From Verrucomicrobiales bacterium (lineage in GTDB: Bacteria > Verrucomicrobiota > Verrucomicrobiia > Verrucomicrobiales > DEV007), in the NCBI GenBank assembly GCA_022424805.1, contig JAKMGR010000023.1:1-8217 (forward strand): 8,217 nt of DNA. The letters are read 5' to 3'. Made by a program: the position numbers and the translations under genes. Below, piece by piece: positions 1 to 6,919 of this stretch; the first letter of the stretch is position 1, and each line of letters starts with the position of its first letter. The notes under the pieces were generated by a model. That model was not told where the DNA came from. It saw nothing but the letters and a program-made list of their open reading frames with translations, and ran no database searches.

Positions 1-1379
1 CGGCAGACCTGGAAAAGAAGCGGGGCTATCCGCGGGCTTTGCCGAATCTGGGCTTTCGAGTTCGGCTGTCTGCCAGGGCGAGCGGTGAGGCGGTCCCATG
101 CCGGTTTACGATCGTTGATACGGAAACGGGCGCCCTTGCCCTTATTGGTGCCGAATCCGATGACCGACTCGCGGTGCGGGAAGGCGCTGTGTATTCGATC
201 GACGGCGAAGCGACGGTTCTGCTCGAGGGAGGGAGGACTTACCAGGTTACCTGTGGTCGGGGATTTGAATACAGTATCGATCAGCAAGAGCTCGGCGCTG
301 GCAAGAAAGGTGAGGAGGCATCGCTCGAGTTTTATCTGAAGCGCGAAGTCGAAACACCCGACTGGGTTGCTTGCGATCCGCATTTGCACACCTACGAATT
401 TGATCGGCATGGGGACTGTGACCTGACGGAACGTTTGATCTCCTGCGCTGGCGAGGCGGTTGAGTTGGTCATTTCGTCGGCGCATGACAAACACATTTCC
501 TATGATGAGGAGTCGGCGCGAATTGGCACTAGCAAATGGTTGACTTCAGTGACCGGTTGCGAGGTCACAACGAGTCTCGGTCATTTCAATACCTTCCCGA
601 ATCAGGCTTCGGCCAAACCTGTGGAGCACAAGCTGCGGACCTGGCCTCGGATTTTTGCTGATATCTTTGCGGCGCCCGATGTTCGCGTCTGCATTCTGAA
701 TCATGGTCGCGATGTGCACCGAAATTTCACCCCGCTTGCTCCGGAGAATTTCGATGCCGAGAAAGGAACGTTTACTCAGGGGCGCGAGCTTCGTGCCAAC
801 GCGATGGAGTTGATCAATTCCGGAGCACAGCAGACTGATCCAATGCAGCTGGTGCACGATTGGTTTGCTCTGCTACGGAGTGGCCACAAGATTGCCGGAA
901 TCGGTTCAAGCGACAGTCACACCGTGAACTTTGCGATTCCGGGCCAGGGTCGGACATATCTGCCTGTGGAGGATTTTGATGTGGGGAAAATCGATGTGGA
1001 TGCTGCGATTGTCTCGCTATTGGAAGGTCACGGTGCGGTTTCCTTCGGTCTGCTTTCTCTTCTCGAAGTCCTGGGCGACTCTGTCACTGTTTCGGTGCAC
1101 GGACCTAGCTGGACCTCTGTATCCGAGATCGTGATCTATCGAAATGGAGAGTCGATTCGCACTATCAAACATCTCGGGGAGAATCTGGCGGGTCTGAAAG
1201 AGGAAGTTGTTTTTTCTCTCGAGGAACTTCAGGCAAAACCGGGCGATTTCCTCTGCGCTGTAGCGACTGGCCCGGGTATTGCGGATGGCTGGTGGCGGAT
1301 GATGCCACCGTATCAACCTGACAAGCCAGACTACGAGCCTTTCGTGATGGGAATCAGTCCGGCGGTGTTTGTGAAGTGA
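1..1379 (+). CDS. CehA/McbA-type PHP-domain metallohydrolase, 5'-truncated by window edge
   Basis: Likely a metal-dependent hydrolase of the PHP superfamily, CehA/McbA branch (named after a carbaryl hydrolase); the natural substrate is unknown. The frame is open to the left edge (first full codon at 3), so the real start lies upstream. A TTG at 39 is only the first start-like codon in view. Bases 45-350 encode a beta-rich N-terminal region ending in a GFEYSIDQQEL stretch, the lead-in I recall for this family. The PHP domain follows, with visible metal-ligand candidates: HLH (codons 381 and 387), AHDKH (483, 486, 492), Glu in GCEVT (561), His in LGHFN (582), His in LNHGRD (702), and Asp and His of SSDSH (912, 918). 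From about 1035 to the end lies a beta-rich tail. The stop is TGA at 1377, 39 bases before the next gene, which suggests co-transcription. Export cannot be judged because the N-terminus is missing. The family call is strong; its role in glycan breakdown is inferred from neighbours only. Confidence 0.85.
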   Translation, partial: ADLEKKRGYPRALPNLGFRVRLSARASGEAVPCRFTIVDTETGALALIGAESDDRLAVREGAVYSIDGEATVLLEGGRTYQVTCGRGFEYSIDQQELGAGKKGEEASLEFYLKREVETPDWVACDPHLHTYEFDRHGDCDLTERLISCAGEAVELVISSAHDKHISYDEESARIGTSKWLTSVTGCEVTTSLGHFNTFPNQASAKPVEHKLRTWPRIFADIFAAPDVRVCILNHGRDVHRNFTPLAPENFDAEKGTFTQGRELRANAMELINSGAQQTDPMQLVHDWFALLRSGHKIAGIGSSDSHTVNFAIPGQGRTYLPVEDFDVGKIDVDAAIVSLLEGHGAVSFGLLSLLEVLGDSVTVSVHGPSWTSVSEIVIYRNGESIRTIKHLGENLAGLKEEVVFSLEELQAKPGDFLCAVATGPGIADGWWRMMPPYQPDKPDYEPFVMGISPAVFVK

Positions 1380-1418
1380 GAAACTGAGTTCCACAATTCC
1401 AACCCTGCTCTTTTACCT

Positions 1419-3146
1419 ATGAAATTTGCTCTCTGTTTTCTCATCGCTCTATGTGCCGCCGTGGCGCACGCGGAGCGACCCAATGTCATTCTCGTAATGA
1501 CCGACGATCAGGGCTACGGCGATTTGGGTTGTCACGGAAATCCGATTCTTAAAACTCCGAATCTCGATCAGATGCATTCGGAGTCGGTCCGCTTTACCGA
1601 CTTTCACGTCAGTCCCTTTTGTACGCCGACGCGTGCGGCATTGATGACCGGGAATTATCCGGGGCGCACCGGTGCCTACCGAACCAGTTCAGGTCGAACG
1701 ATGATGCATCCGGATGAGAAAACCGTGGCCCATCTGTTTTCCGAAAATGGTTACGCTACCGGAATGGTCGGTAAATGGCATCTCGGTGATAACGCCCCGC
1801 ATCGCCCACAGGATCGAGGATTTCAAGATGTCGTCTGGCATCGCTGTGGCGGGATCGGCCAGGCTTCTGACTACTGGGGCAATGACTACTTCGACGACAC
1901 TTACGAGCGGAACGGGGGCTTCGAAAAATTCGAAGGCTACTGCACGGATGTCTGGTTTCGCGAAGGAATGAGGTTCGTGGAAGAGAACAAAGAGGAGCCG
2001 TTCTTTCTCTATCTCGCGCTAAATGCTCCGCACGGTCCCTATCGTGTTCCGCCGGAGTGGGCGGAGCCCTACCAGAACAACAAGGAAGTCGCTAATGCCA
2101 ACTTCTACGGCATGGTCGCGAATATCGATCACAACATGGGCCGGCTACGCAGGCAGCTTGAGGAACTCGAACTCGCTGAGAATACGATCCTGATTTTCAT
2201 GACCGACAATGGCACGGCAGGAGGGGCTAAGTTTGAAGGTCTGACATCCCTTCCTACCGTAGGATACAACGCGGGAATGCGAGGCAAGAAATCCAGCGTC
2301 TACGAGGGCGGTATACGCGTTCCATTTTTCATTCATTGGCCAAAGGGCGGATTGGTCGGCGGTAAGGATATCGACACCCTCGCGGCCCACATTGATGTGC
2401 TGCCTACTTTGGCAGAACTTTGCGGAATCTCTGTGTCAGAGGACTACGAGTCGGATGGCATTTCTCTGAAGCCGTTGTTGGAAGGTAAGGAAGATTCGTG
2501 GAAGCGGGAGCACCTCGTCGAGCAGTATCTCGGCGGGGCCTATGCCAAAGTCCTTCCTCCAAAGCGCGACGAATACTCTGTCGTGATGACCGAGCAATGG
2601 CGTTACGTGAACTCAGACGGTGAAGGCCTCTATGAAATCGAGAAAGATCCCGGTCAGCAAAATAATCTCATCGAAAAGCAACCGGAAGTCGCGAATCGCT
2701 TACGCGCGCTCTACGAGCCGTTTTGGGAGAAGGTTTCCCCGCGTTTGACTCCAGTCCACATCGATCTTGGAAACTCCGCAGATAATCCGACGGTGCTTTG
2801 CTCGCAGGACTGGTATATGCCCACGGGGAATCCGCCTTGGAATTTTGGATCGATCAGTAAGATGCCGAAAGTCACCGGCCCCTGGATGGTAGACGTGAAA
2901 CAGGCAGGTCGCTACAAAATCACCCTTCGCCAATTTCCGATTGAGGCTGACAAGCCTGTCGTTGCGACAAGCGCAAAATTGGAGATTGCCGGAAAAACGG
3001 CCGACTCAAAGGTCGAGCCGGGAAGTAAAGGGGTCGTATTTAAGATGGAACTGCCGACGGGCAAAACAGAATTAAACACCTGGCTCTTTGACGAAAAGGG
3101 AAAGGCTGGCGGCGCGTATTTTACGGAAGTGGAGTTTTTGGATTAG
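1419..3146 (+). CDS. Exported S1-family sulfatase (arylsulfatase A-like) with C-terminal beta-rich domain
   Basis: Type I sulfatase that should hydrolyse sulfate esters, probably on a sulfated glycan, outside the cytoplasm. 575 residues. Residues 1-18 form a signal peptide ending AHA before Glu19. The alkaline-phosphatase-fold catalytic domain begins at about 20 with NVILVMTDDQG; Asp29 and Asp30 are likely calcium ligands. The sulfatase signature CTPTR is at 68-72, so Cys68 is the residue an FGE-type enzyme would convert to formylglycine. Other active-site candidates are Lys119 and His121 in GKWHLG, His205 in NAPHGP, Asp263 and Asn264 in MTDNG, and Lys290/Lys291 before YEGGIRVP. All expected positions are present, so the enzyme should be active. 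The catalytic part ends at about 440. Residues 442-575 are an extra beta-rich domain, possibly glycan-binding. ATG 1419 is chosen because it directly opens the signal peptide; no purine-rich ribosome site precedes it. The SulfAtlas subfamily, and so the substrate, is not assigned. Confidence 0.95.
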   Translation: MKFALCFLIALCAAVAHAERPNVILVMTDDQGYGDLGCHGNPILKTPNLDQMHSESVRFTDFHVSPFCTPTRAALMTGNYPGRTGAYRTSSGRTMMHPDEKTVAHLFSENGYATGMVGKWHLGDNAPHRPQDRGFQDVVWHRCGGIGQASDYWGNDYFDDTYERNGGFEKFEGYCTDVWFREGMRFVEENKEEPFFLYLALNAPHGPYRVPPEWAEPYQNNKEVANANFYGMVANIDHNMGRLRRQLEELELAENTILIFMTDNGTAGGAKFEGLTSLPTVGYNAGMRGKKSSVYEGGIRVPFFIHWPKGGLVGGKDIDTLAAHIDVLPTLAELCGISVSEDYESDGISLKPLLEGKEDSWKREHLVEQYLGGAYAKVLPPKRDEYSVVMTEQWRYVNSDGEGLYEIEKDPGQQNNLIEKQPEVANRLRALYEPFWEKVSPRLTPVHIDLGNSADNPTVLCSQDWYMPTGNPPWNFGSISKMPKVTGPWMVDVKQAGRYKITLRQFPIEADKPVVATSAKLEIAGKTADSKVEPGSKGVVFKMELPTGKTELNTWLFDEKGKAGGAYFTEVEFLD

Positions 3147-3177
3147 TGTGGAAGAATCCACGAACCTTTGGTGTGTC

Positions 3178-5262
3178 ATGAAATCATCTCTCAAGTATTC
3201 CCTTTTTCTTTCTGGGGTAATCCTAATATTCCTACACGTAAGCAGTCGGGCTGCGGACCGCCCTGAGAAGCCCAATGTTGTTCTCATCTTCACCGATGAC
3301 CTAGGTTGGCAGGATGTGAAGTGCTATGACATCGACGACCCGACCCCGTACGAAACGCCAAATCTCGATTCGCTTGCGAAAAAAGGGGTGATGTTCTGGC
3401 AAGCCTATTCTCCGGCTCCTACTTGTGCCCCGTCCCGTTGTGCGATCATGAGCGGGAATCATCCGGCGCGCGCGCAGAAAACCCATGTGGTCGGTGGTGC
3501 ACCGCCCCATCCTCGGAATAAACACGTTCGAATGATGGATCCCTGGTATAGCGGCCGAATGCCGGCCGATGAAATGACTTTGGCCAAAGCACTTGGCGAG
3601 AATGGCTACACAACAGGGCATTCCGGGAAATGGCATATCGCTATCGATCATCACGCTTTCCCGCAGCCAATGGACGTGGGCTTTGACTGGACTCGCTCAG
3701 ATCGAGGCGCGAGAACCGCGATGAAAGATAGGCTCTCCGGATTTGCGACGACGGCGGAAGATGATCCTTATCAGTTAGACGAAGACGGGTTCCCATTTCA
3801 CCAGACCAACGAAGACGCCCTAACCTTTCTTAATGAGCACAAACAGGATCCCTTTTTCCTCTACTATGCCACCTGGCTGGTTCATTCGCCGATTCATACA
3901 CGATCGGAAGCGTTATTGGAAAAGTACGTCGAGCGAATCGGCACGGATCCGAAAAGCACTCCGAAGAAAGACGTGCCCGGGCAGAAGAATCCCTTCTTCG
4001 CCGCGATGGTCGAGGAACTGGATCACAATCTCGGGATCATCTTTGACTACCTCGAAGAGACGGACGATCCACGCTGGCCTGGCCACAAGCTGAGCGAGAA
4101 CACCTATCTGATTTTCACTTCGGACAACGGTGGTATGGAAGGTGGGCCAAATGAGCGATATACCGACAACGACCCGCTCGATATGGGAAAAATCTCCGCG
4201 AAAGAAGGTGGCGCGAGAGTTCCTTTGATCATCATTGGTCCAGATATTCCGGCAGGAGTGCAGACAGATGTGATGGCGAACGGTCTCGACTTCTACCCGA
4301 CGATTCTGGCCATGACAGGCACCCCGAGGCCCGATGGGAAAAATCTCGACGGTTGTGATCTCTTACCGCTTTTGCATGGCGATCCGAAAAACCCGGATTT
4401 GGTCAAGGAGGAAGATGGCGCGAGCCGCGATACGATGGTGTGGCACTTCCCGCATGGAGTTGCTCTGGAAAGCACGATCCGTGAAGGCGATTTTAAATTG
4501 ATTCGCAACTACGATCACGTGGAAAATCCGGCGACACCGGAACTGGAATTGTTCCAGCTCTACGAAACGGAAAACGGTGAGACAAAGCGGGTCGATATCG
4601 AGGAGGCGAAAAATCTCGCCGAGAAATTGCCGAAGAAAACGCAGGAACTGAACGCCAAGCTGACTGCAGCTCTCACGGAGATGGATGCAAGTTACCCGTA
4701 CTACAATCCGGATATCGTCTCGTCACTCCCGAACAAGGAAAATGTTTGCGTGGTTACCGAACACAAGCGGCAGGGAAGATCCGCAGATTTCTCCTATCAG
4801 GAAAACGGAGCCAAGGTCGTGAAGGCGGACCTGATCTACACGCTCAACGGTGGCAATCAGTATGAGGAATGGTTTCGGATACCTGCGGATTTGAAAAACA
4901 AGGGTCGAGTCACTGCCGAACTTCCCGAGGGGACGACTCACTACTATCTCAATCTGGTAGATGAAAATCAATTCCTCCGCAGTTATCCGGAGGTTTCGGC
5001 AAAGGGTGGTTTTTTTGCTGAAGCCGCTTTGAGTTTTTCCCAGAACGGAAAGTTGAAGACTGGGGAAACCAAGAAGCGAATGAAAGGAGATCGAAATATT
5101 CCTTTCAATCGCTGGGATACCAATAAAGATGATTTACTGAGCCTCGAAGAATACCTCACCGGTCAGACGGGAGAGAATCTCGAAAAGCGCTTTCAGAATT
5201 TTGACAAGAACGGCGACGGAACGGTTACGCGCAGGGAATACGTGGTCGACTCTGCCCGGTAG
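3178..5262 (+). CDS. Exported S1-family sulfatase with beta-rich domain and C-terminal EF-hand pair
   Basis: Second type I sulfatase, 694 residues from ATG 3178. An in-frame start at 3088 would overlap the previous gene and bury the signal peptide, so 3178 is preferred. Residues 1 to 25/26 are a signal peptide (hydrophobic core about 9-21, cut near SRAA). Catalytic features are NVVLIFTDDLG with Asp40/Asp41, CAPSR at 83-87 with Cys83 as the formylglycine site, Lys151 and His153 in SGKWHI, His236 in LVHSP, Asp316/Asn317 in TSDNGG, and Lys338/Lys342 before EGGARVP. An insert of roughly 25 residues lies between the Cys motif region and GKWH, and another follows the CAPSR-to-His236 core. From about 502 to 620 comes a beta-rich domain, then a linker. 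Two EF-hand loops follow, at 647-658 (D647, N649, D651, S655, E658) and 676-687 (D676, N678, D680, T682, T684, E687), both with canonical ligands. It sits 31 bases after the first sulfatase. It differs clearly from that gene, so it is not a recent duplicate. The substrate is unknown. Confidence 0.95.
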   Translation: MKSSLKYSLFLSGVILIFLHVSSRAADRPEKPNVVLIFTDDLGWQDVKCYDIDDPTPYETPNLDSLAKKGVMFWQAYSPAPTCAPSRCAIMSGNHPARAQKTHVVGGAPPHPRNKHVRMMDPWYSGRMPADEMTLAKALGENGYTTGHSGKWHIAIDHHAFPQPMDVGFDWTRSDRGARTAMKDRLSGFATTAEDDPYQLDEDGFPFHQTNEDALTFLNEHKQDPFFLYYATWLVHSPIHTRSEALLEKYVERIGTDPKSTPKKDVPGQKNPFFAAMVEELDHNLGIIFDYLEETDDPRWPGHKLSENTYLIFTSDNGGMEGGPNERYTDNDPLDMGKISAKEGGARVPLIIIGPDIPAGVQTDVMANGLDFYPTILAMTGTPRPDGKNLDGCDLLPLLHGDPKNPDLVKEEDGASRDTMVWHFPHGVALESTIREGDFKLIRNYDHVENPATPELELFQLYETENGETKRVDIEEAKNLAEKLPKKTQELNAKLTAALTEMDASYPYYNPDIVSSLPNKENVCVVTEHKRQGRSADFSYQENGAKVVKADLIYTLNGGNQYEEWFRIPADLKNKGRVTAELPEGTTHYYLNLVDENQFLRSYPEVSAKGGFFAEAALSFSQNGKLKTGETKKRMKGDRNIPFNRWDTNKDDLLSLEEYLTGQTGENLEKRFQNFDKNGDGTVTRREYVVDSAR

Positions 5263-5284
5263 CACCTGCTTGCTAATAAACTTT

Positions 5285-6808
5285 ATGAAATACAAACTGA
5301 ACATAACCCGTGCCGCTATTGCGCTGGTCTCGACCCTCGGTAGCGGGTACGCCAAACCCTGGAGCATCGAAACGCAAAAGGAATGGAATGCAGCCGTTGA
5401 AACGTCCGAAGGAGTTGTTATCAAAAAGGGTGTCGCGTTACCGTCCGAAAAATATGGGACTGTGCGCACGAAAATCCGATCTTTCGAGAAGAAGCGCTCG
5501 GCCCAATCACTCACCATTTCGCAATCTACCTTGTGGCAGAATTGGAATCCGATAGAGAACCTGGGCCCATCGAATTTACAGGATGCTCCGGTTCTATTGA
5601 CAAAAGGTCCGAATGACTACTGGATCTTCGGACGCTACGGCAGCGGACAGCCGCGTCGGAAGAAAGGCGAAAAAGCGAAGCCGCAAACCGAGTTCACGCC
5701 CGAAGAAACTTCGGTAGAGGGGTTCGACATTCCGTTGAAAACGACCCGCTTTGCCAATGTCTACGATGCCCCCGGCGGACTGAAACCAGGTAAAGGCGGT
5801 TATCACGCATGGCAAAGTCGTGACATGAAAAACTGGGTGCACCATGGACCGGTGACGGAAGGATTCTCCAAGTGGGTTACCAGCGCGGAGTATGTTGATG
5901 GAAAGGCGTTGATCTACTACGACTTTCCCAATGATCAGGACCCTCATGTCTATGTCGACAGCGATCTCACTGACGGTGAGCCGGGAGAAAATATGGGTAT
6001 GGCAGTGAGCGATCCTTCGCACGGTTCTGATGCCGGCTTTATTCGTGATCTTGATGGCAATGTGCACGTCATCATCGAAGATTGGAGTCCGATCTCCGCA
6101 AACAAGCGCTCTTGGGATTCTCCTCTCGCAGGACATGCTGTGAGTCCGAATGGAATTGATGGATTTGTTTTCAAAAATCCCGCGGTCGACCACCGAACCA
6201 AAGGGACGGGAGAAATTGGCACCTATAAGCATCCACACTGGGTAAAAGAAGATCCGAAAAACTACAAAACGAACGTGGCCGAGTACGAAATCCACGAACC
6301 GGAGCAGGAAGCCTTCGGGGATTGGGCTGCGATCGCAATTGGTGGGCAATACTACCTCTTCGCTGACTACGACCCCGAGCACGGTGCGAAAATGAGCGTC
6401 GCATGGTTTACCTCTTCTGACATCAACAAGCAGTTTAGCTATTGCGACAATATCGGCGAAGGGCATCCCGATCCCGATGTTTGCTTCGCGGAAGGACAAT
6501 TCTATCTCGCCACACAGCAGCAGAAGGATTATACCAGTCCGGGCCCCTGGGTGGAGACCGTCACTGCGCGAGTCGGCGTTGACACTGACAATGATCAAAA
6601 AATCGACGAATGGACCGATTGGCAGGAAGTGAAAGAGAGCTACGACTACATTCCGGGCTTTTCCAAGCAGGTCGCAAAGACTCCGGCGCAGATGGACCTG
6701 TCCGTTCTACCCGATGGATTTGGATTTCAGGTAGAAATCAAAATGGAAGATTCCACCGAGAATGAGTCCAAGCCTATGATCGAGGGGATCCAGCTTGAAC
6801 TCGAGTAG
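5285..6808 (+). CDS. Exported putative glycosidase, GH43/GH117-like five-bladed beta-propeller, family unassigned
   Basis: I do not recognise an exact family; it resembles the five-bladed beta-propeller glycosidases (GH43, GH117 and relatives). 507 residues from ATG 5285. An earlier in-frame ATG at 5201 lies inside the sulfatase gene and would hide the signal peptide. Residues 1-23 are a signal peptide ending GYA. Propeller-like marks are QDAPVLL with Asp100 followed by DYWIFGRY (blade-1 base position), SRDMKNW at 178-184, TSAEYVDGKALIYYD around Glu202 (second-blade pattern), DAGFIRDLDGNVHV with Asp249, and EQEAFGDWAAIAIGGQYYLFAD with Glu342. Asp100, Asp249 and Glu342 fit the order base, pKa modulator and acid of such enzymes; this is inference. 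A basic insert (RRKKGEKAK, 124-132) follows blade 1, and a DxDxDxxxD calcium-type loop lies at 433-441. The gene starts 22 bases after the EF-hand sulfatase stop, which points to one transcript. It may cleave desulfated oligosaccharides, or could be a non-catalytic glycan-binding propeller. Confidence 0.65.
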   Translation: MKYKLNITRAAIALVSTLGSGYAKPWSIETQKEWNAAVETSEGVVIKKGVALPSEKYGTVRTKIRSFEKKRSAQSLTISQSTLWQNWNPIENLGPSNLQDAPVLLTKGPNDYWIFGRYGSGQPRRKKGEKAKPQTEFTPEETSVEGFDIPLKTTRFANVYDAPGGLKPGKGGYHAWQSRDMKNWVHHGPVTEGFSKWVTSAEYVDGKALIYYDFPNDQDPHVYVDSDLTDGEPGENMGMAVSDPSHGSDAGFIRDLDGNVHVIIEDWSPISANKRSWDSPLAGHAVSPNGIDGFVFKNPAVDHRTKGTGEIGTYKHPHWVKEDPKNYKTNVAEYEIHEPEQEAFGDWAAIAIGGQYYLFADYDPEHGAKMSVAWFTSSDINKQFSYCDNIGEGHPDPDVCFAEGQFYLATQQQKDYTSPGPWVETVTARVGVDTDNDQKIDEWTDWQEVKESYDYIPGFSKQVAKTPAQMDLSVLPDGFGFQVEIKMEDSTENESKPMIEGIQLELE

Positions 6809-6919
6809 AAAAGGGTGCGTAATACATCTCGCTACTTTGCATCGATGCTCTCGGCGTCTCAGTTCGGTGAACAAGCGAGCGCTTTGCGCGAATGAATGAG
6901 CTTTCTCCTTTTTTCTAGC
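6809..6919 (+). other. Intergenic gap, longest in the window, no convincing regulatory element
   Basis: This 111-base gap separates the propeller gene from the GH71/GH99-like gene and is about three times longer than the other gaps. It holds a 6-base inverted repeat (CTCGCT 6828-6833 with AGCGAG 6874-6879, loop of 40), a 10-base palindrome GCATCGATGC at 6839-6848, and a GCGC-TTT-GCGC mini-stem at about 6879-6889. A pyrimidine tract occupies 6901-6915, about 12 bases past the last mini-stem. That distance is too far for a normal intrinsic terminator. No strong sigma-70-type promoter is seen. The gap could carry a secondary promoter or an attenuating structure, but the sequence alone does not settle it. 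Confidence 0.3.

Noticed and set aside
39..41. TTG as the true start of the PHP gene
   Set aside because: The frame stays open to the window edge and the family normally has more N-terminal sequence, so the gene most likely begins upstream.
546..857. Minus-strand open frame inside the PHP gene
   Set aside because: It overlaps the metal-binding core of a clearly real gene and has no independent coding signal.
3088..3177. Upstream start for the second sulfatase
   Set aside because: It overlaps the end of the first sulfatase and would put 30 unlikely residues before an obvious signal peptide beginning at ATG 3178.
5201..5284. Upstream start for the propeller protein
   Set aside because: It lies within the EF-hand coding region of the sulfatase and would mask the signal peptide that starts at ATG 5285.
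5594..6598. Long open frame (334 codons) on the minus strand opposite the propeller gene
   Set aside because: Its protein has no recognisable domain or signal peptide, while the + strand frame has a signal peptide and clear propeller motifs. It is a by-product of codon bias.
6795..6825. Possible promoter (TTGAAC, 19-base spacer, TAATAC) before the GH71/GH99-like gene
   Set aside because: The spacer is long, the -10 match is poor, and the -35 lies inside the preceding coding region; such matches are common by chance.
6874..6915. Possible intrinsic terminator after the propeller gene
   Set aside because: The stems are only 4-6 base pairs and the T-rich tract begins about 12 or more bases beyond them, so the usual hairpin plus T-run arrangement is absent.
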